Shown here: piece after piece, positions 31,532-43,462 of the stretch | How positions within the stretch are numbered: the stretch's first letter is position 1 | Layout of the letters: every line of letters starts with the position of its first letter | NCBI GenBank assembly: GCA_029747015.1 | Contig: JAKOGI010000083.1 | Coordinates: forward strand, 1-64,000 | Direction of reading: 5' to 3' | Length of the DNA stretch: 64,000 bases | Origin: Carnegiea gigantea | Lineage: Eukaryota > Streptophyta > Magnoliopsida > Caryophyllales > Cactaceae | Notes under the pieces: generated by a model | What the model saw: the letters and a program-made list of their open reading frames with translations, nothing else | What the model was told of the DNA's origin: nothing | Databases searched by the model: none | Translations under genes and position numbers: made by a program

Positions 31532-34500
31532 AGCTTAATTGGGGCAACACCACATCGACACCTTTGCAACAGTTTTTAAATTTCTTAGTCGGTAGCACCT
31601 TGGTGATTATGTCCAACTAATTTTTGTCATAAGGACTTTCTCTAGATGTAAGAGCTTATCTTCGAACACTTCACAAATCTAGTGATAACAAACATCAATA
31701 CATTTTGAATAAGAGTGTAAAGTAGAGTTTTTCGCTAAATGTATAACACTTGGGCTATCACATCAAAACACATATTTCTCTTGCTCATAACCCAGTTCGA
31801 GTAGGAAATTTCTCATCCATATAATCTTCTTACATGCTTTAGCATCTGTAATATACTCAAACTTGGCGGTTCATAGAGCAATACATTTTTGAAGCTTAGA
31901 TTGTTAACTGCTCCCCCTGCAAAAGTAGATACCTAAAGTTGATTTCCAAGAATGAATATCACCGGCTAGGTTAGCATCTAACATGGTTTTTTCTTGACTA
32001 AAACACAAATATTTCTTGGTTTTGTCAAGAATGGACTTACAACACCTATACTATCAGCAATATTGGGCATAATACATATCATGACGTACATTAAGTTTCA
32101 AACAGCAGATGAATAAGGACCATTCTTCATTTTTGCCTTTTCTTTCTCACTTGTTAGACTTTGCTTCGTACTTAGCTTGAAATGTCTAGCAAGTGATGTG
32201 CTAACAGGTTTCGCCTTATTCATGTTAAACATTTCTGACAGTAGATTCTACCATAATTGAAAATTTATTTAACTATGGTAATAAAAAATCATATTCACCA
32301 TTGATTATTTCTTGACAAATCTCGGCCATTATCTTGGTTTTTGTCAACCTGCAGATTCTGAGAATCACCCATTACTCCCGGTCTCCTACCAGTAACCCTC
32401 CCTTCTTTATCTTTCAATAATTCTCTCTTCTGTATTATGGGTGATTATCTCAGTACCATAGCAAGAAGAATTCTAATGTTGCTTGGAAGCCCATAATCCA
32501 CCTAGTTTCGCTACTGATGAAAGCCATGAGAGTTGTGATCCTGTAGACTCAATTCCAATGACCCATAACTCTGCATAGTAGGAAAAAGAAAATTAGCTAC
32601 CATGACCAACTCAACACCTTTGCCAAGCTATCATGGTGGTAATGCTAAAATTGATATTAGTTCCTTGGTGATGATAGCTAGGTCTTGGGCTTTTAAATAC
32701 ACGCACAATTAAGAACGTAGAAAGAGAGGTGGGGCGTAGGCAGAGGTGGATTTCCTAGGGCTCCAATCATGGGTCTTTTGTAAGAGAGAATCAAAGTTAG
32801 GAAAACCAAAGAAATGGTTGAGGAAGAGAAGTAATTTATAATTACGCTATTCTTGGGTTGTCGTCATATTTGAATAAGTATCAACAAATTTAAGGAAACT
32901 CATATAGCATAGCCATATACCCAGCCTAGTTTGTTAACAAACAATAAATTTGGGAAGCCCTTTACTTTCATTGCATAATTTCCAGCTCTTTCAAAAATAA
33001 TGAGTTAGAGAAAATTTTTAATTAACTCCATATAATTTGCTGAGGAAAAAGAGATGCACACCAAAACAACTAATTCATTGCACATTAAACTTATATTAAC
33101 AGTAATTTCTCACTTTTTAATCACAACAATCTTTGTTTCTCTCTCTGTCTCACCTTTTGGGGGGGGGGGGGGGGAGGACATTTTTCTTGCAAGTAACTAA
33201 AATCAATTACAAAAATAGAGCAAGAAAGTGAAAGAAACAGAGCACCTCATATCTCATTCTCGGCAGTGAATTAACTATCATGAAATGAATTGAGAGAGAG
33301 AAAGTAAGTGTAATAGTCAGATCTTTATTATGGGATTCCCCTATTACTTCGAGCCTTTTCCGCCCATCTTCATGGCTTCTTGGGCTGAAGAGAGAGACAG
33401 AAAGAGTGAAATTGCCATTGTTGATGCATGATCCCAAAAAAAAAAAAAAAAAGAGTTGATGATGGTAATGGGATAAATGTTGGAGCTTCAATTGATATGG
33501 GTGTGTAAAGGAAATATGGAGTTTTGTCTATGTCTCTCAGAGAGAGAAGAAGAAGAAGAGGGGACGAGGGGTCAGAAAACCCAGAAGATGTGGAGCACAT
33601 GGACGCTGAAGAGAGAGAAAAATAGAATATCATATATGTGATAACCTACTAAAGCAACGGCTCAGATTTTTTCACCTAAGATCAATGGCTTACAGCAGAT
33701 TTAACTATAGTAGTTGAAAAAAAAAATCAATTATGGTAGAATCTTCGAGTTTTTCAACATAACTTTCTTGAGATAACCATAATAACTTCTTTAATCTATC
33801 CTAAGTTGTTTTTATCCCAAGGATTTTCTCTGTTGATCCCAAATCCTTCATGGAAAATGATTTGCTCAATGCCTGCTTTAAAGCATAAATTTTCTTCAGA
33901 TTATGCCAACAGTTAACATATCATCAACACAGAGTAGAAATATAACAAAATCACCATAATCACATTTTTTACGAAGACACAATGGCCAGTGAGTGTGTTC
34001 TTGAAATTATGCCTAGTCACAAAAGAAACAAATTTCTTACACCATCGCCTAAGCGCTTCTTTAAGACCATAGATGCTCTTCTAAGATCGACACACCAAAT
34101 TTTCTTTCCTTACAACTTCAAACCTTTCAGGTTGCTTCACATATATTTCATCTTCTAAGCCGCCATATAAAATTCTTGTAAAGTTGAGTTGTTCTATCTC
34201 CAAGTCTAGACTAGCAGCTAGACTAAGGACAACTCGAATTGGTGATATTTTCATAACGGGAGAAAATATCTCTTCAAAATCTATTCCTTTCTTCTGATAG
34301 AACCCTTTCACCTCTAGACGAGCTTTATATCTTGGTGTTGGGTTATTTTCCCCATTTTTGAGTGTATACATCCATTTATTTCTCAAGGCTCTTCTTTCCT
34401 GGGGTAATTCCACTAGATCATATGTATTATTCTCATGCAAGAATTTCATTTCTTCTTACACATCTTTCACCCATTCTACTTTATGGCTATCTGTCATTGC

Positions 34501-36960
34501 TTCATCGTAACTCTAAGACTCTCCATCATCTATGAGAGGTGCATATGTATCTGGGCTATATCTGGTGGATGACTGTCTTTCTTAGTAGATCACCTCAATT
34601 GAGGCTTTTATTTTAAGATCTTTCCTCCATGTACTCAACATCATATCTGGTTAAATCATAATGACCTTCCGCTCAATCACCATGGGAGGAAGAAGCAAGA
34701 TTGCCATTTGTGGTAGTCTTATTATTATTTTCAATTGTGTTCTCTCCTACATTATCAAGAACCATAGGGGATGGACCGGTATCAAAATCTCTAACAACTC
34801 TATCTCTACGCTTTTTATTTTTCAAATCTTCTATGTTTTGGTCCTTAAAGAATACAATAGCATCACTTCTTATAACTTTTTTACTTATAGGATCCCAAAG
34901 TCAGCAGCCAAATTCATCTCTTGGTGATTCGAGATAAATGCACTCCTTTGTTTTTGAATCAAGTTTGCCTTGCATGTCCTTAGAAATATCGACGAATACT
35001 TGTTAGCCAAACACTTTCAAGTAGTTGTATCATACTTTCTCTCTAGACTAAAATTTCCTCTAGGATAGCATCATCCGAAGGAATTGATGGTGACAGGTTA
35101 ATTATGTCAATGAGAATCTTCATAGTCTCTTCCTAAAAGAATTTAGGGAGTTTAGTGTGAGAAAGCATGCGTTGGACCCTTTCTTCGACAGACCAATTCA
35201 TTCTCTTCATTACGTCATTTAGCTGACGTGTCTTTGATGGCTTTTTTTCCCAGCCTGATCCCATGTAACTTGCAATATGATTTGAAGGGACCACTGTATT
35301 CTCTACCAATGTCTACTCGAACGCTCTTTAGTTTTTGTCCAGTTTCACATTCCACCTTAGCATGAAACTTCTTGAACTCTCCAATTACCTGGTTCTTTGT
35401 TTTCAACGAAGAGACCTAAACCTTTCTTGAGTGGTCATCAATAAAAGTAACAAAGTATAATGCTCTAATGAGTGACTTCTCAATCATAGAGCCTACATCA
35501 CTATGAACCAAAAGAATGCGCTTTCTTTGGTGGGTTGGACATTTTTATGAAATATCATCCGATGTTGTTGGCTAGCCAATTAGTCTATACAAGGCTCGAG
35601 TAATTTGCTTTTTATGTTGAGAAGGAGCTCTTTCCTAGCAAGGATCTGCAATCCTTTTTCACTCATGTATCTAAATCTTTTATGTCATACTCTAAATTTG
35701 AGGTATCATAGGCATTGTGAGCATCCCCTTGCACAACTTTCCTTTCCATAAAGTACAAGGAATCTTCTTTTTTCCTCTAGCAACAATTAGGCTTCCATTG
35801 GTGAGCTTTCATATTCCACCACCAAAGTGATTAACCAAATTGACATCATTAAGTTTTCCTATCGAGATAAGATTGAGGCACATGTCCAGAACATGCCTAA
35901 CATCTTCTAACATAAGCTTGCACCTTGTGTTGGTTATTAAGGTGATGTCACCAATGGTAACAATTTTGCTTAAAACTTGATTTCCCATCTAGGTCTTACC
36001 AAAATCACCTCATTGATAAGATTAGACAAAATGTTCATATGAAGTGACATGGAAGGTGGCACCCAAGTCAATCATCTATAAACAATCATCATATGCTAGA
36101 TTGAGATAATTTTTTTCTCCAATGAGGAACACTTCATTGTCATCTTTTGCTACTATGGCAGTACTACTTTTATCTTCTTTCTTGTGTTCAATCTAGTCTG
36201 GCTTAACTTTTCCAATGTTTTAGTCTCTTTGTAATATCAACAATTAGATTTCTTGTGACCTGGCTTGCCACAGTAGTAATAAACTAGTTTAGGGCAAGAT
36301 TTAGACCTCCTTCTGGACTTATATGTATTTATTTCTCCCGAAATTCACACTTCTACCACAGTTGTCAACCAAATTGGTGTCAGATTATACTGTGATGCCA
36401 CTTTATTTCCTCTTTGCCTTTTCATTTAGGAGACTATTAGCCACAGTATCTATAATCAATTTTCCTACTGGGGTGGAATTACTCAATGTAACTACCAATG
36501 TGTTGCAACTCTTAGGCAATGAACTAAGAATCAATACTACTTGCAACTCATCATCGAGTTTCAATTTGATCTTTGCCAATTGGGTTATAAGCCCCCGAAA
36601 TGGTTCAAGAGCTTAATCATATACAGGCTGTCACTATATTAGAGCTTCACTAATAGTCTTACAAGTACAACTTTGTTACATGGCGTCTTCTTTTGGATCA
36701 AGGACTCAAACTTTGTCCAAAGAAGATATGCATTGTCAAATGTTAGCACATGCTTAAACAAACTTTGGTCCATGTACTTCCAGATTATCACTATTGGTTT
36801 GCGACATATCTTCCATTCATTTTCATTTTTACCTTATGAAATATCTTTATGGAAAATGGGCTCAAAAAGGTCTTTGCAAATAATGATGCTCCATCATGGC
36901 CTTCTAATAGAAGTAATTGTTTGCAGTAAGTTTGATCTTATCACTATCATAAGTGACAAC
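31532..36960 (-). pseudogene. Copia gag-pol remnant
   Basis: Minus strand, 5' to 3'. Gag near 36960-36300 ends in a knuckle YYCGKPGHKKSNC (about 36240-36280). Protease MIDLGATFHVTSYE near 36045-36085. GAG-pre-integrase HVLDMCLNLISIGKLNDVN near 35830-35910. Integrase FVTFIDDHSRKV and SVRVDIGREYSGPF (35215-35470). Reverse transcriptase NKWMYTLKNGE, YKARLEVKGFYQKKGIDFEE and FSPVMKISPIRVVLSLAA (34081-34449), and catalytic box LLFLLCVDDM near 33900-33930. RNase H is followed at the C-terminus by MLTKVLPTKKF (31560-32240). Many in-frame stops and frameshifts; inactive. Confidence 0.88.
32246..33741. mobile_element. 1.5 kb inverted-repeat element inside copia RT
   Basis: Ends are inverted copies TTCTACCATAATTG (32246-32259) and CAATTATGGTAGAA (33728-33741), extended by a weaker inverted match (ATTTAACTATGG against CTATAGTTAAAT). 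The copia reading resumes on both sides (SYVEKL before, LLSEMFNMNKAKPVSTSL after on the minus strand), showing that this is an insertion. Interior has G14 at about 33159-33172, an A-run near 33435-33451 and no transposase. Target duplication not resolved beyond AT. Confidence 0.75.
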
Positions 36961-36992
36961 ACCCTTCAACTTGAATACACAATAATATGGTT

Positions 36993-37008
36993 GCTCAATC
37001 TAATGCCA
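36993..37008 (-). promoter_or_regulatory. Copia primer-binding site
   Basis: Minus strand TGGCATTAGATTGAGC, a decayed version of the TGGTATCAGAGC initiator-tRNA-Met site used by most plant copia elements, a few bases inside the 5' LTR. Confidence 0.6.
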
Positions 37009-37012
37009 CTAT

Positions 37013-37241
37013 TGGGAAAAAGTGGATTGATGATGGAGAAACGAATTCTTTTCCCTCTTTGTGCAATTAAGATAGGCAATTAAAAATAAGAAATATTATA
37101 GATAGAGACACTCAAATTTTTACCTGGAAACTCTCCAAAAACGAAGGTAAGCATCATGGGACTATCAATCTAAAATATACTTTCGCTATTTTGCAGTAGG
37201 ATTATAAATGATGTCTCCTGTAAACAATATAGAGGGTAACA
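37013..37241 (-). repeat. 5' LTR of the copia element, truncated (229 bp)
   Basis: Starts TGGGAAAAAGTGG and follows 30927-31130 until GGGTAAC, then changes abruptly to AGGCCTTGTTTTGATC. About 360 bp of the LTR are missing, lost through a later insertion or rearrangement. Confidence 0.8.
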
Positions 37242-37707
37242 CTTAGGCCTTGTTTTGATCTCAGAAAGTATGAGGGAAAGAAAGTTGCAAGGAAAAAAAG
37301 CATAAGGGAAAAAAATTAGAAGAAAATGAACCTTTTCCTCATGTTTGGTGTAAAGAAAATTAGAAGGAAAAAAAGTAAGAAAACAAATTCATCTCAAGTC
37401 TGAGCTCCTATGGCCAGACCATTCACCTCTCTCTTCCCCCTCTCTCTCACTCTCTCTCCCCCTCACACGCACATTATTGAATAGGGAGCATTATAATCTC
37501 AGTTCAACAATACTTGAAGTAAATGGGAAGACATGATTGAACCATAAACTCAGAAAATCTCCTGTTAATTCAACAAAACATGTTTTAGTAATTTACTAGA
37601 ATCTTTATTCTAGTCTGCTAAATTTTCAAAAACCCAGTCAAGTCTAAGAAATTTCTCCAAAATGAGTCCAAAATTGTACTAATAATCTACTATTGCAACC
37701 TGCCACC

Positions 37708-37744
<37 letters not shown>

Positions 37745-37998
37745 GGGGAAGAGTGAAACTTGATAGTCTTTGTGCAAAACAAACGGAGACGACATAGAAT
37801 AGGAGAGAAAGCTCCTAAAGTAGAGAGAAATTATAGAGGGAAGCTCCATGAGTTACTGCTAATTGCTAGTCGTGGATGGATGGTATCAATTTCCCCTCAA
37901 CTGTCCTCACTATTTTGGAAGGAAAGTTACATGGCCTAAAAATAATTCATTTTCAATCAGAGTTTCTGCTGGAATTTTTTTTCTTCTACTTTTCTTAA
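37242..37998. other. Spacer between copia and the Athila-like array
   Basis: Starts AGGCCTTGTTTTGATC, which resembles the terminus of hAT-type MITEs, followed by purine-rich AAGxAAAAxAG sequence; no matching second end was found. Contains (AG)17 at 37709-37742. No gene seen. Confidence 0.45.
37709..37742. repeat. (AG)17 microsatellite
   Basis: Pure AG run following CACCT. Confidence 0.95.
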
Positions 37999-39626
37999 TG
38001 TTCGTATCAAAAATATATTATTTTTATGGTATTTTTATAGCCGATTTATGCTCGTTATAACTGTTATTTTTAGATTTAGATTTTATTTTATTTGATTTTG
38101 TAAGTATTGAATAAATTGAGGAAAAACTTTGTAAAAATACATGAAAATAAAATAAAAACCCTAGCCACAGGCGAGGCACATGCTAGTCATTTCCCCCTAA
38201 CTCTCATTTTCTCTCTCTTCCCTCTCAGCCTAAACCCTCGAAAAAACCCAAAAACCCGATTCCCTCACCCCTCTCGCCATCTTTATCCTCCCTCAATCTC
38301 TCTATCTCATCTCCTCATCTGTCTTTCTCTTCGATAGCGCCACCATCGACGCTCCGCAGCACGCCAACACACCACCATCGCTACCATGGCTGTCCCTCAT
38401 CTCTACCGTCCACCTCAACTGTAAAATCAAGGGTAGCGATTGAAGGGGCTCGACTATAAAATGGAGGAAGCGGCGCTAGGTTAGGGAGTTTTAGAGGGGT
38501 TTTATTGGGTTTTAGTTTCAAGTTTAGGTTTTAATCTTAGGGTAGTTTCGTTTCAAATCCAGTATTAATAATTTAGGGTTTGATTCTCATCTCTTCCGTC
38601 TTGAACCCGATTCTAGATTCGTTTCTTATGGGCTTTAATTCCATGTAATTGAACTTTATTTCGATAATCTGGAGTTGATATTCATGATTTTAGCTTGCAA
38701 TCGTAATGTTTTAGGCTCAGGTTTAATTGATTTCGATATATTTTCTTCCCTTATTTTCGTTCTTTTAAAGATAGGTAATGGCGATTTCACAATTTTAATG
38801 GGTTTTGAAGCTCGTTTCAGATTTTTTTTGGGTCAATGGATGGCTGAAATCTCACTCTTACCCTCGGTTCTAGTCTGAGTTGGTTGCCCTATTTCAGTTT
38901 GCTGTTCTTCGCCAGTAATGGGTTCGTTCCAGCTCCTCCTTCGATGAATAATCTAAGATAGTAGTTCATTTGTTTGTTATGTTTGTTTTTATCTAGAATT
39001 TTGATAGTGAATGAGTTGAGGTGGCTCTGCTCTTGCTCAGATCAGTAGCATGCTTCTGCTCTTCTGTTTCACTCTTTTGTGCAATCTGGGATATTGAACT
39101 CACTTTTTCCCAGCCCTGTTCTTTTATTCTGTTTCGGTGCCACTCCCCTCTGACCTGCTACGTTAGTTTTGTGTGTCATTAATGGATAGTGAATGATTGA
39201 ATGTATTTGGGTTCGTGATGGCTTGCTTATGGTTGAATTCGTACTCATTCGTGTCCCTTATGCCCTGTTTTTAACTCCTCTGTGTTGGCTTTAAGTTGCT
39301 ATGCTCTAATTAGTTCATGTTGGATTCCTGGGGTTAAAAATGTTTATTGATTCATATCAAAATTGAGAATACAAATAGCTTTGGCCTTTCATAGATTTCT
39401 TTAAGTTAGATTAGCTTTGGGTTGCTGGTTGTTTGATATTGATCAACTTTCTTTCTTTTGTTAATAGCGTTAAGTATGTTTTATCATCTTTAAGATAATT
39501 GATGATTCGTTAAGCTCTTTTCCGTGACCTTAATCTGAACGTCGTCCCTGAGGACACGACCCTCAAGTACTACGATGACAATTGTATACCTGTGGCACTT
39601 TAGTTTACACACAAATTTACCTTACA
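37999..39626 (+). repeat. LTR1 of the array (1628 bp)
   Basis: Starts TGTTCGTATC and ends TTACCTTACA; the primer-binding site follows. TATA-like TATAAAA at 38455-38461. Both G-boxes found in other copies are mutated here. Five bases to the left are CTTAA; no partner duplication is available because the far-right LTR is truncated. Confidence 0.88.
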
Positions 39627-39632
39627 AGTTTT

Positions 39633-39650
39633 TGGTACCGTTGCCGGGGA
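39633..39650 (+). promoter_or_regulatory. Primer-binding site of internal region A
   Basis: TGGTACCGTTGCCGGGGA, one mismatch from TGGCGCCGTTGCCGGGGA, which is complementary to the 3' end of plant tRNA-Asp. Copies at 45117-45134 (diverged), 47487-47504, 51887-51904 (diverged) and 57405-57422. Confidence 0.85.
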
Positions 39651-39877
39651 TGACGGCATGAGATTAGGTCATATTTTTATTTTCTTAGCTACGTTCTTAT
39701 TAGTTGCATATGCTCTGTCTTACTTTGTTTATTTTATTATTAATTGTTACTTAGCTTGGTCATTTCTTGAAAAACCCAAAAATCTATAACAATGAGAAAA
39801 GCCTAAAATCCAAAAAAAAATTAGAAAAACTTGAAAAGCCCTAAAAATTGAAAAACTTTAAAAACTTTGAAAACAAA

Positions 39878-41547
39878 ATGCGACTTTTTCATTTCCTGCA
39901 ATATAAGCATGAACCTTTCTAGCATTATCTTTCAAGACTGAATGATTATCGTGCTCAATTGAGTCATAATTTTGAAAAATGGAAAATTTGTAATGTCATT
40001 TCTATGGGTCTCAATGTAGAGTCGGGGTGTTATGTTGAATCAATTTGTCCTGGAGATTTAACAGAATATTATCTAAAACTTAAGATGAAGTTTGAGATTT
40101 CTTTGAAAAACTAACTTGGAAAACCTATGCGTTTGAACAAACGAATGAGACTTTTAGATACCCAACTCATGGAGAGTATGATTTTTATGCTAATCTTACC
40201 CTCCAGACCACTTTATGAATTCATATGACCATCTTATTCTTGTGTGCCTCCTGTTTTGTGCGATAATTATGAATCTTTTAATCATGATGCTCATACTTGT
40301 CCTTATCATGCTTATGCTGATGCTACATGCACAAGTTTTGAAAAGAAGATCAATGATATGAATGATCAAATGATAGAGACCATGAAAGCGAGAATTGCTG
40401 TATGTTCTCAATGTTTTAACCAAAATAAGAAGACTGATAGGGAGCCTGATTCTAGTTCAGGATCTCCTAAACTTGACATTAGTCTTTATGATGATTTTAA
40501 ACCCTCTTATTCTGCTAGGCTTGATGTGAATGAAGACATGTATTTGTCTAATCTAGATAAAGAGAGTGACCTCCCTATATCTCTATCACCTGACCTTTCA
40601 CCTCGCACTAGCTCACCTAAGGGCATCACTGATGATGTCCTAATTTCTGCTGACCAACCCACCACTCTAAACGGCTTTTGTGAGTTTGAGGCGGATGAAC
40701 AAGCTGATACTGTTAGCGAGTTAGATATAAGCGTCTCATCTGGAGTTGATCCTCGTAATTTAGATGAGTCACAGGAAGATATTTCACAAGAGTTATGCGA
40801 TGAGGTAACTGGACCCGCTATTTTGGACTTTAATGATGATATTCTTTATGCAGCATAAGAATCTTTTTCACGTGGGTTTGATGTTGCTAAAGGCCTTGAT
40901 GTGGGTTTTCATGTTGAATATGAATCATTCTCTTTTAATCCCATCATCCCTGACCTTCTATTTGAATTAGATGATAATATTCTGTATGTAGAATATGAAT
41001 CTTTTTCTTATGAGTTGGAAGGTCTGATGATGGTTTTTGTTCTAACTATCAGTCCTTCTCCTTTGACCCCATCTAAACTGACTTCCTTTTTGAATATTAT
41101 AAGTCTGAATTTGTTGAATCTGATATCATTGCCACTAAAAATTTTGCTTTAGACCGGACTTAAACGCAAATGGGACTTAACAGACTTGTGAACTTTGCAC
41201 CCCCTATTTCACCTATACTGCTCGTTCATGTCGATATAATTTCTAGGCCAATGACCTCAATGCTGGCTCATTCTGAGTACGTTCATTTCCTTTCTGATTG
41301 GGCGCAACTATTTCATTACTTGAAGCGGGCCCTTACTGGTGCTTTATTAGCTAGGTGGATGTACTCTTTCTGGTTCCAACTCACTGCTTTTCACTCTCTC
41401 TATGTGATTGAGAATTGGGCTTCATTGTTTGATAAGCTGCTACGTGCTTTGATGAATTTTAATTTGAGTAGCACTTTTCAGCGTGATAGGAAGTGGCTGA
41501 TGCTCCAAAGACCTCTAGCTAAGCGGATTTCCAGAGGCATAGCTTAG
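39878..41547 (+). pseudogene. Gag-like polyprotein, internal copy A
   Basis: Starts ATG at 39878. The gag domain is broken by a stop soon after the start, TAA and TGA (40093-40095) in the KTQDEVWDFF region and a 1-bp shift near 40225. The second part (40244-40858) carries a damaged CCHC knuckle (second Cys is Tyr), then an acidic Ser/Asp/Glu-rich stretch ending LDFNDDILYA. 40901-41152 carries the EYESFSF repeats. The C-terminal module 41170-41547 is open for 125 codons and ends RISRGIA. In the same frame, codons before the module read LDRT then TAA. Confidence 0.75.
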
Positions 41548-43462
41548 GTGTACTTTTGCACCTGACCTGATATGATTATTCTAACTTTTCTCTCTTATGC
41601 TTTCCGTACTTAGTTATGGATATTTAGGATTGTTTTCTTTCTTTTCGTATTTTGTTGTAGGTATTTAGGACAGTGATTATATGGGTGATCGATCTTGAGG
41701 AGCAATTTGGGATTTGTTGAGCCATATGGGCTATGATCACCCTTAATTGTGTTATTATTTTGTGAATATCGAGGATTGCCCTTGTGTATGTTCTAGTTTC
41801 ATTATTTGCTTTCCTTGAATTTGTGTTTTTTCCCTTGGTTTGGTGTCTTGTTTCTTTAGTTTGATGAGTTTTGGTTTTCCTTTGGTTTTGTTTTTGTTTA
41901 ATAGTTTCTTTTTGTTTCCTTTTTAATGTTTTAGTGTCTTTTTTTTGTTTCATATTTATCTTTTCTTTCTTTCTTTTGTGTTTTGTTTTGTTTTAGGTTT
42001 ATTCTGATTTAGGTTGGTGTTTAGTAAGTCCTTGGTTTGGTTTTTATTTTGAGTGATTATGTTTGTTTTGGTCTTGACTGGTTTTGTTTTCTTTTGTTAG
42101 GTTTTGGCTTTCGTTTTTCTTTATTTAGTTATTTTGCTTTTTGATTTTTGTGTTCATGTTTTGTTTTGTTTTGGTTTGGTGTTGATTTTGGTCATTTAGT
42201 GGTTTGGTTTGTTTCAGAGTTAGTTTTGTTTTTACTTTTCTTTTGAGATTTTGATTTTGGTGATTTTGTGTTTGTTTTTAGTTTTGTTTTTGATTTTCAT
42301 CGTGTCCTAGTTTGTACATATTTGTGGTTTCATGTGATTTTGCGGTTGTATAGCTGATATGATTGCTTTTTAGTGCCTTGGTTCCCACGATGAGGACATT
42401 ATGAGATTTTGGTGCAGGGGTGAGGTGCCCATTTGTACATACTTTTTTTTTAAAAATTTTGAAAAATCCAAAAAAGATTTTCGTTTTGTTTTTGGGGACG
42501 TTTGTACTCTTTCTGATTAGCTTAGATTCCACGTGCTTTGGTTATTAGCTTGTAGGTAAGTAGGATGTGCATGAAAGGTCTCCGGCCTCAATGTGTCATT
42601 CTAAGCACTAATTCTAACTGCAATTGTTCATTATAAATGTATAATGCAATCCTTATTTATCCCTTCATCGTTATCTTTAGGTCTTAGGTTTCCATGAACG
42701 ATTCTCCCACTTGCTTGTGACACAACTACTCTGAATAAAAATAATAATGAATGAAAATAATGAATAAAGAAACGAAAAAAAGAGAAAAAAGAGATATGAA
42801 TAAAATTTGAAATGACAAGTATCCGTTTGAGGCATGCGCTACTAGGCATTACTCTTTGAGGCATGTGCTACTGGGTATTATCCTTTGAGGTAATACTACT
42901 ACTGGAAAAGCTTGCTTCCAATGTTAGTAAGTCAATAATGTGGTTGTGTCAGTCAAGTGGGATTGAGTCTAATTCTGATAAATCGAAGCCTTGGGATGAT
43001 GATACACTTGCGCACGAGCACTGGGATAGATTCAGAATCTTGATGCACAAAAGGGTGAAAAATTAGTGCTTTGATATCATTTACGGGGTAAAGGGCTTTG
43101 AAGTACATTCTGTTTATATGCAGGTCGATATCTTGGCTACATGAGTGACTTAGTTGATTAGAACGTATATATATCTTTCCCCAAATTTTGTACATAGCTT
43201 TGAGAAAAAACCAAAAAGATTTGTGATTTTCTGTTTTTATTTTCTTTGTGAATTTTGTGGGTATTTTACTTGAAAACCCTCGCGAGACCTCGCTCGTCCA
43301 CTTAGGAGACCGAGGGGTTTAAATAGCTTGTTGTATATGCTGAATGCAATCGTGATTCCTATGACAGTGAGTTAGGACTTGCTTTTCTCTTATGTTCTAT
43401 TTCTTTTTAGGTAGTTTAGTTATTTTACTTGAGCACGAGCAAAATCTATGTGTGGGGATATT
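41548..43462 (+). other. 3' noncoding part of internal region A
   Basis: T/G-rich (TTTTGTTTTGG-like, 41620-42300) then AT-rich. Contains three imperfect copies of TTTGAGGCATGxGCTACTxGG (42827-42905) and ends with TGTGTGGGGATAT, the putative polypurine tract, before LTR2. The same arrangement is seen in 53804-55733 and 59337-61264. Confidence 0.7.

Larger units (their letters stand above)
30927..37241 (-). mobile_element. Ty1/copia LTR retrotransposon with truncated 5' LTR
   Basis: Read on the minus strand: partial 5' LTR (37013-37241), primer-binding site, gag with CCHC knuckle, protease, integrase, reverse transcriptase, RNase H, polypurine tract and 3' LTR (30927-31516). Domain order PR-INT-RT-RH defines Ty1/copia. 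The RT is interrupted by a 1.5 kb inverted-repeat element (32246-33741). All domains are broken by stops. Target-site duplications cannot be tested because the right LTR is cut off. Confidence 0.88.

Noticed and set aside
33207..33633. Minus-strand frames of 87-94 codons
   Set aside because: Within the inverted-repeat element, Phe/Leu/Ser runs from simple sequence, no transposase motif.
34661..34937. Plus-strand frames of 78-88 codons
   Set aside because: Antisense to the copia integrase-RT linker; no support.
41624..41953. Lys/Thr-rich minus-strand frame of 109 codons
   Set aside because: Reverse complement of the T/G-rich 3' noncoding segment; the same artefact appears at 54458-54775.
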